Source: Sphingomonas bacterium (GTDB taxonomy: Bacteria > Pseudomonadota > Alphaproteobacteria > Sphingomonadales > Sphingomonadaceae). From it: a DNA stretch of 61,580 nucleotides. Made by a program: the position numbers and the translations under genes. Of the stretch, positions 9,188 to 19,179 are shown one piece after another (positions within the stretch are counted from its first letter, which is position 1; the number at the start of each line of letters is the position of its first letter). The notes beneath the pieces were generated by a model. The model was not told the DNA's origin. It worked only from the letters and a program-made list of their open reading frames with translations, and did no database searches. Where the stretch lies: NCBI GenBank assembly GCA_030149245.1, contig JASBRX010000007.1:1-61580 (forward strand), in the 5' to 3' direction.

Positions 9188-10324
9188 GTGCCGGAACCCA
9201 TTTCAGCCCGCATCGCCGAAGGAGTCGCGTCGATCCCGGCGGCGCAGTGGGACGCGTGCGCGGGCGACAGCAATCCGTTCCTCAGCCACGCATTCCTCTC
9301 CGCACTGGAAGCTTCGGGATCGGTTGGTGCGGGAACCGGATGGCAATCGCTCCCGATCGTGATCGAGAACGCGAACGGCATCCCCGCCGCCATCGCCCCC
9401 GCCTATGCCAAGAGCCACAGCCAGGGCGAATATGTGTTCGACCACGCCTGGGCCGACGCCTATGAGCGGGCGGGCGGGCGCTATTACCCCAAGATCCAGG
9501 TCGCGGCCCCTTTCACGCCCGTCCCCGGCCCGCGCCTGTTGCTGCGCGATCCGGCGCTGGCCCCCGCGCTGATCGCGGGAATTGAGGCGGTGACCGACAA
9601 CAACCGCCTGTCATCGGCGCACGCTACCTTTGTCGACGAAGCCCAGTTGCGGGTGTTTGTGGAAGCCGGGTGGCTGGTCCGCGCGGGTACGCAATTCCAC
9701 TGGCACAATCGCGGCTATGCCGATTTCGAGGCGTTCCTATCCGACCTCTCCTCCCGCAAGCGCAAGGCGATCCGCAAGGAGCGCGCGCGGGCGGTCGAGG
9801 GGCTGACGATCCGGCACCTCACTGCCACGGAGATCACCGAGGCGCATTGGGACGCGTTCTGGGTCTTCTACCAGGATACCGGCAGCCGCAAATGGGGCCG
9901 TCCCTATCTCACGCGCCCCTTCTTCTCGCTGCTGAGCGCGGCGATGGGCGACCGGTTGCTGCTGATGTTCGCCGAGCGCGACGGGCGGCCGATCGCCGGG
10001 GCGCTCAACCTGATCGGCGGCGATGCGCTCTATGGCCGCTATTGGGGCTGCGTCGAGGACGTGCCGTTCCTCCATTTCGAGCTCTGCTATTATCAGGCGA
10101 TCGAGGCGGCGATTGCGCGCGGACTACCGCGGGTCGAGGCTGGCGCGCAGGGCGAGCACAAGCTGGCACGCGGCTATGTCCCGGTCACCACCTGGTCGGC
10201 CCATTACATTCCCGATCCAGGCTTTCGCCGCGCGATCGAGGAGTATCTGGAGCGTGAGCGCGAGGCGGTGGCGCAGGAGCAGGAATTTCTGGGCGAACTG
10301 ACGCCGTTCAAAAGGGGCGGCTAA
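9188..10324 (+). CDS. GNAT/FemAB-like N-acyltransferase (DUF482, peptidogalycan biosynthesis family)
   Basis: 378 residues starting at GTG 9188, 9 nt after the channel gene. The protein looks like the DUF482/PF04339 family, a FemAB-like double-GNAT fold. Visible blocks are NPFLSHAFLSALEASGSVG near residues 30-48, HNRGYADFEAFLSDLSSRKRK with basic KRKAIRKER, FYQDTGSRKWGRPYLTRPFF, and the C-terminal GEHKLARGYVP with SAHYIPDPGFRRAIEEYL. No membrane segments are seen. The acceptor is unknown for the family in general. Its TAA at 10322-10324 overlaps the stop of the convergent membrane-protein gene. Confidence 0.85.
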   Translation: MPEPISARIAEGVASIPAAQWDACAGDSNPFLSHAFLSALEASGSVGAGTGWQSLPIVIENANGIPAAIAPAYAKSHSQGEYVFDHAWADAYERAGGRYYPKIQVAAPFTPVPGPRLLLRDPALAPALIAGIEAVTDNNRLSSAHATFVDEAQLRVFVEAGWLVRAGTQFHWHNRGYADFEAFLSDLSSRKRKAIRKERARAVEGLTIRHLTATEITEAHWDAFWVFYQDTGSRKWGRPYLTRPFFSLLSAAMGDRLLLMFAERDGRPIAGALNLIGGDALYGRYWGCVEDVPFLHFELCYYQAIEAAIARGLPRVEAGAQGEHKLARGYVPVTTWSAHYIPDPGFRRAIEEYLEREREAVAQEQEFLGELTPFKRGG

Positions 10325-12027
10325 GCCTCCTTCTTCGCGCGCTCCCACGCTTCCATCTGCTTCTTCTTGTCGCGCTCCAGAAACTCGCGCACCTTCTGGA
10401 TCTGGCTGCGATAGGGACCGAGATCGTCGGGGTTGAGTACCGCCGCCGGCTGGCCATGGTCGATCTTGAACAGCGCGCTGTTCCCGTCGCGCCACACCGG
10501 GATCAGCCCCGCCTCAAGCCGTTTGTCGTACGGCGGCGGGCTGATCACCCACAGATAGTCATAGGCATGGCGCGGGAAGCGCGCGAGGCTGACAGCCACG
10601 GGCCGCCACCATTCGCGCGGACATTTGGTGTCGGTGACGATCTGCGACGGATCATGGCTGAACCCCCGCGCCTGTTTGTAGCGAACGGTTAGCAGCTGCC
10701 CCCCCGCCATCGACCATTGGTCATTGGTATAGGCCAGCCGCCGCACCATCGCCATGCCGGGCAGATGCTGCAGCCGGGTCATCGTCCACTCGTTGTAGCA
10801 GGTCTCCCCGACAAAGCTCAGCAGCCGCGCACCTTCGGGGACATGCTCCAGCGCCTTCAGCTCGCGGTCGTACGACTTGTCGTAGAGATAGTTGCTGTAG
10901 GTCGTCGTCCCCATGCGGACGAGGAAGAAGGCCAGCCCCGCCATCGCCAGCACGCTCGCGCCGCGGATCGTCATGCCGGGCTTGGGCCGCAGCGCGATCA
11001 CCGCGATCGCAATCATGTACGGGGCAAGCCGCATGTCGGCATAGGCCGAGCCGAACACCACGCGCGGCAACAGGATGAACACCGCGATCAGGAACAGCGC
11101 AGAGATGCCCAGGTGGCGCGAATATTCGATATTGGGATCGCGCAGCCCCTTGAGCAGCACCAGGAACAACACGCCGAGACAGGCAATGTCGAACAGCTGC
11201 CACCGGTCGCGCAGCACCATCATCACCCACCAGATCTTGGCGCGCCAGTTGAACCAGTCGCCGGTGACCCCGCTGACATCGCCCGCGCTGCGCCACATCA
11301 GCATCAGCACCGCGGCGGGGACCAGCGACAGGCAGTGGATGCCCGCCATGAACCACGGCACGACCCAGCTCTGCACGAAGTTATCCCGCCAATGGCCAGT
11401 GCGCGGCCCGCGCATATCGTGCTGGCGGATCAGTTCGGCGGCAAAGCACAGCACGCCCAGCGTGCCCCAGCCAAACGTATGGGTGACCCAGATCAGCATG
11501 CCGATCGGCACGAAGATCACCGCGCGCAGCTTGATCTTCCCCAGCCGCGCCAGCCGCAGCCACAGCGCAAAGGCGTTGAGCGCCAGCGCCATCGACAGCG
11601 CGAAATTGGCGAACCCGAAATGGAAGGCGTAGTTGTACGCCAGCGGCAGCGCGAACAATGCGGTCGCCGGGATGCGGCCATGCACCTCGCGCGCGATCCA
11701 CAGCAAGCCGGTGACGGTCAGCACCGGAATGGTGATGACGATCAGCTTGACCGCCAGTTCGAGCCCGAAGATCGGCTCGAGCGGGATGATCAGCAGGTCG
11801 AGCCCGAGATTGCCGATCAGGCTCCATTCGAAATTATACCAGTCGTTGAGCCACGGCACCTCGCCATGGCTCAGCTGGACGCGATAGCGCGCCATATGCC
11901 CGGGCAAGTCGACCTGCGGCGGGATATCCGGCCACAGCAACGGGATCGCCGCCGCCAGCGCCGCGAACAGCACGAACCAGCGCGTCTGCCACCAGCGTGG
12001 CATCTCGGTCGGATTTTCCCCCAGCAT
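10321..12027 (-). CDS. Polytopic membrane protein, paralogue A (unknown function)
   Basis: 568 residues and about ten to twelve hydrophobic segments, with a short Trp-rich N-terminus (MPRWWQTRWF). It is clearly paralogous to its upstream neighbour: both share LPGH..RYRV in the first loop, FEW.L.GNLG.DLL, a FGSAYAD/LGSAYAD block, FFLVR, and a soluble C-terminal part with NDQW.M.G..LL and HDPSQI. I used the ATG at 12025-12027 because AAAGGCGG sits just upstream; another ATG eight codons later is possible. It is the last gene of a three-gene operon, starting 10 nt after gene two. I do not recognise a characterised family; a GT-C-like or lipid-handling envelope enzyme is a guess. Confidence 0.85.
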   Translation of the reverse strand: MLGENPTEMPRWWQTRWFVLFAALAAAIPLLWPDIPPQVDLPGHMARYRVQLSHGEVPWLNDWYNFEWSLIGNLGLDLLIIPLEPIFGLELAVKLIVITIPVLTVTGLLWIAREVHGRIPATALFALPLAYNYAFHFGFANFALSMALALNAFALWLRLARLGKIKLRAVIFVPIGMLIWVTHTFGWGTLGVLCFAAELIRQHDMRGPRTGHWRDNFVQSWVVPWFMAGIHCLSLVPAAVLMLMWRSAGDVSGVTGDWFNWRAKIWWVMMVLRDRWQLFDIACLGVLFLVLLKGLRDPNIEYSRHLGISALFLIAVFILLPRVVFGSAYADMRLAPYMIAIAVIALRPKPGMTIRGASVLAMAGLAFFLVRMGTTTYSNYLYDKSYDRELKALEHVPEGARLLSFVGETCYNEWTMTRLQHLPGMAMVRRLAYTNDQWSMAGGQLLTVRYKQARGFSHDPSQIVTDTKCPREWWRPVAVSLARFPRHAYDYLWVISPPPYDKRLEAGLIPVWRDGNSALFKIDHGQPAAVLNPDDLGPYRSQIQKVREFLERDKKKQMEAWERAKKEA

Positions 12028-12037
12028 CCGACCGCCT

Positions 12038-13570
12038 TTACTGCGGCGGCGCACCTGCGGGCAAGCCGCTTGCCGAACGGTCGATCGCATAGAGCGCCGA
12101 ACCGTCCTGTTTCCAGACGGGGCGCAGGCCGCGCAGGGCTTGCGGCGGCGTCGGCGCGTCGATCAGCCAGACATGGGTGAAAGCGTCTCGCGGGAAGGCG
12201 GCCAGCGCCCGGTCGCGCGGAAGGAGGTTCGGATCGTGCGGACAGGCGGTCTCGACCGAAATCTGCGACGGATCATGCGCGAAATAGCCGAGCGGAAGCG
12301 TCACCCGCAGCAACGGCGCGCCCTCCATCCGCCATTGGTCATTGGCAAAGGCCGCGCGGCGCGCGGTGGCGAAGGCGGGAAGGTGGGTGCGGCGGCTATG
12401 CGCCCAGGGCTGGTCGCAGCCGTCACCGACCAGCGCGAACACCCGCGCGCCGCGCGGCAGAGCATCGAGCGCGGCAAGCTCGCGCCGCCAGTCCGCATCG
12501 TAAAACGCGAAGCTCGCCGTCGTACCGAGCGTGCGGACGAGGAAAAATGCGAGGCCTCCCAGCGCGATGATACGAACTGGCGCACCCTCGCGCGGGGCCA
12601 GCCCCGCCAGCGCTACGGCGAAGGCGAAAGGCAGCAGGCGCAGATCGGCATAGGCCGAACCGAGCAGCGTGAACGGCAGCAGCAGGAAGGCCAGCGCCGT
12701 CAGTCCAGCAGCAGCGGCAGCCTGCGGCACGAACCGCCCCGCCTCGCCCCGGATCCCGGCATAGACCGCCAGCACGATCACCAGCAGTGCGGGGAGGTCC
12801 AACCACATCCACCGGTCGCGGAGCACGCTGCCCAGCCCTTTGAGCTTGGCGATCAGGTCGAAAAATCGCCCGGTGTCCGCCGGCGCCCCCCCACCCCACC
12901 AGACGAGCATCGCAAGGACGGGTGGCGCGACCGGCAGCGACGCGATGCCCGCATCGAACGCAGCGCGGAACACCGACCGATCCTTGGCCCGCGCAGCCCA
13001 CTCGCCCGCAAAGACGAACAGGCCCAGCATGGCCCAGCCCATGGCATGGCACGTCCACACGACCAGCCCGAACGGCACGAAGATCGCGGCGCGCAACCCG
13101 ATGCGCTGTAACCTGCCCAGTCGCAGCCACAGGGCCCAGCCGCCCAGCGCGAGTGCCATGGCGAGGCAATAATTCACGAACCCGAACTGAAACGGGTAGC
13201 CGTAAGCCAGCGGCAGCGCGAACAGCGCCCAGGGGCTCACCCGCCCGGTCAACTCGCGGCTGAGCCAGAGCAGCGCGCCGGTGGTCAGCACCGGGATCGC
13301 GATCACCACAAGCTTCACCGCTGGTTCCAGCCCCATCAGCGGCGCCAGCGCGGCGACCAGCAGATCGACCCCCAGATTGCCGACCAGCCGCCACTCGAAC
13401 GTATAATAACGGTCGAGCAGCGCGGCCTCATCCCCCAGCATTACGCGATACCGCCCGATATGGCCGGGCAGATCGGTCAACGGGGGCACGGCGGGCCACA
13501 GCAATGGCAGCGCCGCGAGCAGCATTGCGGCGGCAAAAAACCACCGGCGTTCCCACCAGCGCCCGGTCAT
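12038..13570 (-). CDS. Polytopic membrane protein, paralogue B (unknown function)
   Basis: 510 residues, starting MTGRWWERRWFF and continuing through about ten hydrophobic segments. It aligns almost end to end with the downstream paralogue: LTDLPGHIGRYRVML, FEWRLVGNLGVDLL, FALPLAYGYPFQFGF, LLGSAYADLRLLPF, and the C-terminal NDQWRMEGAPLL and AHDPSQISVETACP. The ATG overlaps the upstream gene's TGA (ATGA at 13570-13567), so translation is coupled. Longer in-frame extension upstream lies antisense in the preceding gene and is rejected. The order and conservation suggest that both paralogues act with the first gene on one envelope substrate. Confidence 0.85.
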   Translation of the reverse strand: MTGRWWERRWFFAAAMLLAALPLLWPAVPPLTDLPGHIGRYRVMLGDEAALLDRYYTFEWRLVGNLGVDLLVAALAPLMGLEPAVKLVVIAIPVLTTGALLWLSRELTGRVSPWALFALPLAYGYPFQFGFVNYCLAMALALGGWALWLRLGRLQRIGLRAAIFVPFGLVVWTCHAMGWAMLGLFVFAGEWAARAKDRSVFRAAFDAGIASLPVAPPVLAMLVWWGGGAPADTGRFFDLIAKLKGLGSVLRDRWMWLDLPALLVIVLAVYAGIRGEAGRFVPQAAAAAGLTALAFLLLPFTLLGSAYADLRLLPFAFAVALAGLAPREGAPVRIIALGGLAFFLVRTLGTTASFAFYDADWRRELAALDALPRGARVFALVGDGCDQPWAHSRRTHLPAFATARRAAFANDQWRMEGAPLLRVTLPLGYFAHDPSQISVETACPHDPNLLPRDRALAAFPRDAFTHVWLIDAPTPPQALRGLRPVWKQDGSALYAIDRSASGLPAGAPPQ

Positions 13571-15246
13571 CGCGCCACCCGATAGACGCTCGCGCCCGGC
13601 GTAACCGGGGTCAGCCAGTCGGGCGGCGTCCCCGCCCGCAACGCGGCGCGCAGCGATCCGGCGGGCGGCGCGCCCAGCTCGTCCCACGCCCCGCCGCATG
13701 TCGCGATCAGGTCGACCCGCAACCGCTCTGCCTCGGCCCGCGCCGCGCCGACAGGCATCTCGACCAGCCGATAGACCGCCAGATTCCCCGCCGCATTGCG
13801 ATGATAGGGCGCGGCAAGCACGCGGTGCCGCGTCTCGGCCAGCGCATAGGCCCCGAGGTCGATCGGTGCAGCGACCGTCCCGACGGGCTGCGCGCCAAGC
13901 TGTGCCAGCACCGCCCCGCCATCGCACGTCGCGGCGGGCGTGGGCGGCGCGACCAGGCTGCCCAGCGCCGGATAGGCGAACCCCGCCGACGCGATCCAAG
14001 CCCCCGCCAACGCCAATGCGCCCCGCTCGCGCGCGCAGGCGATCAACGCCGCCAATCCCGGCGCGGCGAGCAGCGTCCCGGCATAGATGCCGCGCAATTG
14101 CACCAGCGCGAGCGCGAGCGCCGCCAGCTGGAACCCGGCCAGCACCGCCCAGCCCGTGCCGCGCGTCCGCCACCACTGCCACACTGTCGCGATGACCCCG
14201 GCCAGCGCCAATCCGACATAGCCGATCGCATGATCCAGCGGCGCGACGAACAGCGGTTGCGCCTCCGCCACCCGGCTCAGCCACAGCCGCTCCAGCAACG
14301 GATCGACCCCGCCATAGGGCGACAGGCACGCAGGCGAGAGCGTGAGCGCGGCGGCTGTGGCAACGCTGCTCAAAGCAACGGCGACGACCAGCCGCGTCCG
14401 AAGCGTGCCAAGCCAGCGTCCGGAAAGCGCCAGCGCGAGCGGCGCAACCGCGGCCACCTGCGCCGCCCGCCACAACTGCGCAGCGAACGCATCGCAGGTC
14501 GCGACACCCCACCCGCTCGTCCGAAACAGCAATGCCGCCAGCGCCAGCCCGGCAACCAGCGATGCACCATAGCCGAGCAGGCGAAGCCGCTCGCCTGCCC
14601 CGTCTGCGACCCAGCGCAGCGCCAGCACCGCGCCGCCCAGTGCCAGAAACGGTGCAGTCTCCATCCCCACTACCAGCGAAGCAACACTCGCCACTCCCGC
14701 CGCAACGCCGCTACGCCACCCGCCGGGACCGATCACGGCGCGGACCAGGATCAGCAGCAGCACCAACTGCACCCCATGATGATCGATCCGCCCGGGCAGG
14801 AACAACGCGCTCGCCGGATAGGCCAGCGCGGCGACGATGACCGCCACCGGCGCGGGAACCCTGACCTCACGCGCGATCGACCCAACCAGCATCAGCGCGG
14901 CCGCGAACAACAGCAGCGGCCACAGGATCACCGCGACCAACTCCGCCCCATGCGATCCGATCAGCGGCGTCAGCACCGCAATGATCGCGCCCGGCAGCAG
15001 ATCCGGCAGCCGTGACCAGTGCATCTCCAACCCCGCCGCGCCCAGCCGATGCTGCGCCAGATCGCCAAACCCCTGGCCGCCCAGCCAGTCGCGAATCTGC
15101 TGCAACCGCATCACATCATCGGTATCGGGCAGGCGCAACGCCGCCAGCGCCGCCCAGTCCCGCCACGCCCACACGACCGCGAGCAGGAGCGCCAGCGCCG
15201 CCGCCATTGCGTTATCCCGCCAAACCGTGGATCGCCCCGCCCCCAT
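13567..15246 (-). CDS. Polytopic membrane protein, possible GT-C glycosyltransferase
   Basis: 559 residues with about ten hydrophobic segments. The first predicted periplasmic loop contains acidic DTDDVMRLQQIRDWL, followed by HRLGAAGLEMHWSRLPDL, and later a GRIDHHGVQL block. Acidic DxD-type motifs in the first loop are typical of GT-C polyprenyl-phosphate-sugar transferases, so such a role is plausible but unproven. It is the first gene of the operon with the two paralogous membrane proteins. The start shown is the farthest ATG; MAAALALLLAV thirteen codons later is an alternative and would place the first helix nearer the N-terminus. Confidence 0.8.
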   Translation of the reverse strand: MGAGRSTVWRDNAMAAALALLLAVVWAWRDWAALAALRLPDTDDVMRLQQIRDWLGGQGFGDLAQHRLGAAGLEMHWSRLPDLLPGAIIAVLTPLIGSHGAELVAVILWPLLLFAAALMLVGSIAREVRVPAPVAVIVAALAYPASALFLPGRIDHHGVQLVLLLILVRAVIGPGGWRSGVAAGVASVASLVVGMETAPFLALGGAVLALRWVADGAGERLRLLGYGASLVAGLALAALLFRTSGWGVATCDAFAAQLWRAAQVAAVAPLALALSGRWLGTLRTRLVVAVALSSVATAAALTLSPACLSPYGGVDPLLERLWLSRVAEAQPLFVAPLDHAIGYVGLALAGVIATVWQWWRTRGTGWAVLAGFQLAALALALVQLRGIYAGTLLAAPGLAALIACARERGALALAGAWIASAGFAYPALGSLVAPPTPAATCDGGAVLAQLGAQPVGTVAAPIDLGAYALAETRHRVLAAPYHRNAAGNLAVYRLVEMPVGAARAEAERLRVDLIATCGGAWDELGAPPAGSLRAALRAGTPPDWLTPVTPGASVYRVAR

Positions 15247-15323
15247 GGGTACCCGCTATCCCATCCCGGTTAAATTTCGTCGAGCGCCATTGCGAGCCCA
15301 CCAGTCCCGGTTAGGCTGACGCA

Positions 15324-16172
15324 ATGAAGCGCGTCCTCCTAATCGGTCTCATCCTTGGCTTGGCCGTCGCGGGCTTTGGCTATTGGGGTGCGCTGCGCGA
15401 TCCGATTGTCCGACGGGCCACCGTCGCTATGGCGGATTGGCCGAACGGACAGGCACCGCTGCGCGTAGCCCTTCTCAGCGACCTTCATGTCGCGGGACCG
15501 GATATGCCGCCCGAACGGCTTGCCGGGATCGTCACTCAGGTGAACGCGCTCAAGCCGGACCTGGTGCTGATCGCCGGCGATCTGGTCAGTGACAAGCGCG
15601 TCTCGACGCACCGCTACAGCGAGGCTGAAGCCGTTGCACCGCTTGGCGGTCTGCGCGCGCGGCTGGGGGTGGTCGCGGTGCTCGGCAATCACGACCACTG
15701 GCGCAGCACTGCCGGCATCCACCGCGCTCTTAAGGCCAATCATGTTACCGTGCTGAGCAACAGCGTCATCCGCCGCGCCGGGCTGATCCTCGCCGGGGCG
15801 GATGACGACTTCACCGGTCGCGCCGATCCGGCGGCACTCGCCAAAGCCGTCACACCGCTCAAGGGGCCGGTGGTGACGCTCAGCCATTCGCCGGATATCG
15901 TGCCCAAGTTAGCGGGACGCTTCGGGCTGATCCTCGCCGGCCATACGCATTGCGGCCAAATCGCGCTGCCGCTGATCGGACGGCCCGCCACCATGTCGCG
16001 CCATGGCGACCGTTTCGCGTGCGGCCTGATCCGGGAAGGCGACCGCACGATCGTGGTCAGCGCGGGGCTCGGGACCAGCCTGTTGCCGGTCCGCATCGGC
16101 GCCCCGCCCGACTTATGGCTGCTGACCCTTACTGGCCCCGCCGCCCCAGCAACCGCAGCCGCAGCGCGTTGA
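15324..16172 (+). CDS. Metallophosphoesterase (calcineurin-like, YkuE/YaeI type)
   Basis: 282 residues. An N-terminal hydrophobic anchor (about 4-24) is followed by the metal-binding motifs of calcineurin-like phosphoesterases in order: SDLHVAG (D-x-H), GDLVSD (GD), GNHDHW (GNHD), LSHSPDI, and GHTHCGQ (GHTH). This layout matches membrane-anchored YkuE/YaeI-type phosphodiesterases; the substrate is unknown here (UDP-diacylglucosamine for one relative). Its last 44 nt overlap the 3' end of argG on the other strand, and both reading frames in the overlap are needed to reach the natural C-termini. Confidence 0.92.
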   Translation: MKRVLLIGLILGLAVAGFGYWGALRDPIVRRATVAMADWPNGQAPLRVALLSDLHVAGPDMPPERLAGIVTQVNALKPDLVLIAGDLVSDKRVSTHRYSEAEAVAPLGGLRARLGVVAVLGNHDHWRSTAGIHRALKANHVTVLSNSVIRRAGLILAGADDDFTGRADPAALAKAVTPLKGPVVTLSHSPDIVPKLAGRFGLILAGHTHCGQIALPLIGRPATMSRHGDRFACGLIREGDRTIVVSAGLGTSLLPVRIGAPPDLWLLTLTGPAAPATAAAAR

Positions 16173-17346
16173 GCTTGATGAAGCCCGCCGCGTCGCGCTG
16201 GTCATATGCGCCCTGGTCGTCCTCGAACGTCACGACCTTTTCGCTGTACAGCGAGTAAGGCGACTTGCGCCCGACCACATAGACCCCGCCCTTGTAAAGC
16301 TTCAGCCGCACGGTCCCGGCGACCTTTTGCTGCGAATAGTCGATCGCGGCCTGCATCATCTCACGCTCCGGCGCGAACCAGAAGCCGTTATAGATCATCT
16401 CGGCATAGCGCGGCGCCCATTCGTCCTTGAGGTGCGCGGCGCCGCGGTCGAGCGTGATGCTCTCGATCCCGCGATGCGCGAGGTGATAGATGGTACCGCC
16501 CGGCGTTTCGTACATGCCGCGCGACTTCATGCCCACAAAGCGATTCTCGACCAGATCGAGCCGCCCGATGCCATGCTTGCGCCCGAGATCGTTGAGCGCC
16601 GCCAGCAACGTCGCGGGCGACATCGCCACGCCGTTGAGCGCGATGCCGTCGCCCTTTTCGAAATCGATCGTGATATATTCGGGCGTGTCCGGGGCGTCCT
16701 CCGGGTTCACCGTGCGCGAATAGACATAGTCCGGCGTCTCGTCCCACGGATCCTCGAGGACTTTGCCTTCCGACGAGGTGTGCAACAGGTTCGCGTCGGT
16801 CGAGAACGGCGCTTCGCCGCGCTTGTCCTTGCTCACCTGGATCTGGTGCTGTTCGGCAAATTCGATCAGCTTGGTGCGGCTGGTCAGATCCCATTCGCGC
16901 CACGGTGCGATGACCTTGATGTCGGGATTGAGCGCATAGGCCGACAGTTCGAAGCGGACCTGATCATTGCCCTTGCCGGTCGCGCCATGGCTGACCGCGT
17001 CAGCGCCGACTTCCTTGGCGATCTCGATCAGGCGCTTGGAGATCAGCGGGCGCGCGATCGAGGTGCCGAGCAGGTACAGCCCCTCGTACAGCGCATTGGC
17101 GCGCATCATCGGGAACACGAAATCGCGGACGAACTCCTCGCGCAGATCGTCGATATAAATGTGCTCGGGCTTCACCCCGGCGTTCAGCGCCTTTTGCCGC
17201 GCGGGCTCCAGCTCCTCGCCCTGCCCCAGATCGGCGGTGAAGGTCACCACTTCGCACTGATATTCCTGCTGCAGCCATTTCAGGATCACGCTGGTGTCGA
17301 GACCGCCCGAATAGGCAAGCACCACACGATTGATCTTGTCGGCCAT
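16129..17346 (-). CDS. argG: Argininosuccinate synthase
   Basis: 405 residues, normal for the family. It condenses citrulline and aspartate with ATP in arginine synthesis. The N-terminal ATP-pyrophosphatase loop reads [15 protein letters not shown]; later blocks include [15 protein letters not shown] (citrulline/ATP side), IAPWREW, SVDANLLH-like [14 protein letters not shown], and [10 protein letters not shown] chose the second ATG ([15 protein letters not shown]) because AGGAG lies 8 nt upstream. The stop lies inside the convergent phosphoesterase gene. The MATE gene lies upstream on the same strand, 33 nt away. Confidence 0.97.
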   Translation of the reverse strand: MADKINRVVLAYSGGLDTSVILKWLQQEYQCEVVTFTADLGQGEELEPARQKALNAGVKPEHIYIDDLREEFVRDFVFPMMRANALYEGLYLLGTSIARPLISKRLIEIAKEVGADAVSHGATGKGNDQVRFELSAYALNPDIKVIAPWREWDLTSRTKLIEFAEQHQIQVSKDKRGEAPFSTDANLLHTSSEGKVLEDPWDETPDYVYSRTVNPEDAPDTPEYITIDFEKGDGIALNGVAMSPATLLAALNDLGRKHGIGRLDLVENRFVGMKSRGMYETPGGTIYHLAHRGIESITLDRGAAHLKDEWAPRYAEMIYNGFWFAPEREMMQAAIDYSQQKVAGTVRLKLYKGGVYVVGRKSPYSLYSEKVVTFEDDQGAYDQRDAAGFIKLNALRLRLLGRRGQ

Positions 17347-17379
17347 GTCTTCAGCTCCTGAACGCAATTTGCGGGCGCT

Positions 17380-18708
17380 CTACGTCCGGGGGGCGGCTTC
17401 CGCAACACCGGCGAACAGCCGCGGCAACTGGATGGCGAGCAGCCCGGCGCGAAATCCATAGCTCGCCAGCAGGGCCAGCCACAGCCCGGTCGCGCCAAGC
17501 GGACGCAGCAAGAGGTCGGTTGCGATATACAGCGCCGTCGCAAGGATCGCGGCGTTGCGCAGCGCCCGCCCCTGTGTCGCGCCGATGAACACCCCGTCGA
17601 GCAGCCAGGCAGGGACGCCGACAATCGCGGCCAGTGCCGCGAGCGGCAAAACCGCGCGCGCCGCCTCCCGCACCGTTGCATTGGTGGTGAGCAGGTCGAT
17701 CAGCGCACCGCCGAACAGCAACGCCGCCAGCGTCGCCAACAGGCCGAAGCCGAGCGAAAACTCCCCCGTCAGCCGGATCGCGCGCTTTAGGTCGCTCCGC
17801 GATCCTCTTCCCACCGCCTGCCCCACCCGCGACTCGGCGGTGAAGGCGAATCCGTCGAGGACGAAGGCAAAGATGCTCACCAGCTGCATGAGCACATGGT
17901 TCGCGGCGAGCTGCACCGTGCCCAGCCGCGCCCCGGCATTGGCCAGCCACAGGAACAGCGCCAGCAGCGCGATCGTGCGCACCATGATATCGGCATTGAC
18001 CGCGAACAACCGCCGCCATGCTTCGCCGTGGAAGAAGCCCGTACGCTGGCTGAGCAGGGCGCGCGGCCCCGCGATCCGCACCACCAGCACGATTCCCGCG
18101 ATCAGCCCGACCCATTCGGCAATCGCGGTGCCCAGCCCTACGCCGCGTGCGCCCATGTCGAACTGCCACACGAACAGCAGGTCGAGCGCGCCGTTGACGA
18201 GGTTGACCAGGATTTGCAGCGCAAGCGTCGCGCGCGTCCGCCCCAGGCCGTAGAGCCAGCCATTGATCGCGTAGAAGCCGAGCGCGGCGGGCGCGCCGAG
18301 AAAACGCGCGGTGACGAACTCGCGCGCCGCCGCGTCGAGCGCCCCGCCGCCCGCCAGCACCGCAAATGCGACCGGGACCAGCAAAATCTGGAGCGCGACC
18401 AGCACCGCGCCGATCCCCAGCCCCGCCACGACCCCGCGCACGAGCAGCCCGTCGACTTCGCCGCGCGCCCCGCGCCCATGCGCCTGCGCGGTCAGCCCGG
18501 TCATCCCCATGCGCAGGAACCCGAACGCCCAGAAGATGAAGCTGATGATCGCCGTCCCCAGCGCTACCCCGGCCAGCGCCGCCGCGTCTCCGGTCCAGCC
18601 GATCACCGCAGTATCGACCAGCCCCACCAGCGGCACCGTCGTCTGGCCGAGCATGATCGGCCAGGCCTGCGCCAGGATCGAACGGCGGGTGAGCAGCTGC
18701 GATTGCAT
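17380..18708 (-). CDS. MATE family efflux transporter
   Basis: 442 residues with twelve predicted membrane helices in two similar halves. Typical MATE openings are visible: WPIMLGQTTVPLVGLVDTAVIGWTGD near residues 15-40 and a matching second-half segment around NHVLMQLVSIFAFVLDGFAFTAESRVGQAVGRG. It resembles the DinF/NorM-like branch. It should export cationic or other toxic organic molecules using an ion gradient. It sits upstream of argG on the same strand with a 33-nt gap; a functional connection is not obvious. Confidence 0.92.
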   Translation of the reverse strand: MQSQLLTRRSILAQAWPIMLGQTTVPLVGLVDTAVIGWTGDAAALAGVALGTAIISFIFWAFGFLRMGMTGLTAQAHGRGARGEVDGLLVRGVVAGLGIGAVLVALQILLVPVAFAVLAGGGALDAAAREFVTARFLGAPAALGFYAINGWLYGLGRTRATLALQILVNLVNGALDLLFVWQFDMGARGVGLGTAIAEWVGLIAGIVLVVRIAGPRALLSQRTGFFHGEAWRRLFAVNADIMVRTIALLALFLWLANAGARLGTVQLAANHVLMQLVSIFAFVLDGFAFTAESRVGQAVGRGSRSDLKRAIRLTGEFSLGFGLLATLAALLFGGALIDLLTTNATVREAARAVLPLAALAAIVGVPAWLLDGVFIGATQGRALRNAAILATALYIATDLLLRPLGATGLWLALLASYGFRAGLLAIQLPRLFAGVAEAAPRT

Positions 18709-18756
18709 CGCCGCCCTGTGCGGCTAGACTGGCCGAAAATCCAGCGAGGTCATGCC

Positions 18757-19179
18757 GTGGCCGATGTGAAGACCAAGCCCACCCCCGTCGATGTCGCCAC
18801 GTTTATCGACGCGGTCGAAAACCCGGTCCGGCGCGACGATGCCAAAATGGTTTGCGCGATGCTTAAGCAACTGACCGGCGAGCCCCCGAAAATGTGGGGA
18901 CCATCGATCATCGGCTTTGGCAGCTATCACTATAAGTATGAAAGCGGGCACGAGGGCGACATGTGCCGCCTCGGCTTTTCGCCGCGCAAGGCCGAGCTGG
19001 TCCTCTACATCCTGACCGGCGAACCCGGCGAAGCGGAGAAGCTCGCGCGGCTTGGCAAGCACAAGACCGGCAAGTCCTGCCTCTACATCAAGAAGCTGGC
19101 CGATGTGGACATGGCGGTGCTGGAGGAGATCGCCTCCGACGCGCTGAGCTATATGGACCGCAAATATCCACGCCACTGA
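18757..19179 (+). CDS. DUF1801 domain protein
   Basis: 140 residues starting at GTG 18757, with GCGAGG about 8 nt upstream. The sequence contains the DUF1801 pattern: an N-terminal helix pair (VDVATFIDAVENPVRRDDA), PKMWGPSIIGFGSYHYKYESG, GFSPRKAELVLYIL and a C-terminal DMAVLEEIASDALSYM. The biochemical function of this domain family is not established; relatives include YdhG-like proteins. No signal peptide or membrane segment. A nearby ATG (18752) is in another frame, so the GTG is the best start. Confidence 0.85.
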   Translation: MADVKTKPTPVDVATFIDAVENPVRRDDAKMVCAMLKQLTGEPPKMWGPSIIGFGSYHYKYESGHEGDMCRLGFSPRKAELVLYILTGEPGEAEKLARLGKHKTGKSCLYIKKLADVDMAVLEEIASDALSYMDRKYPRH

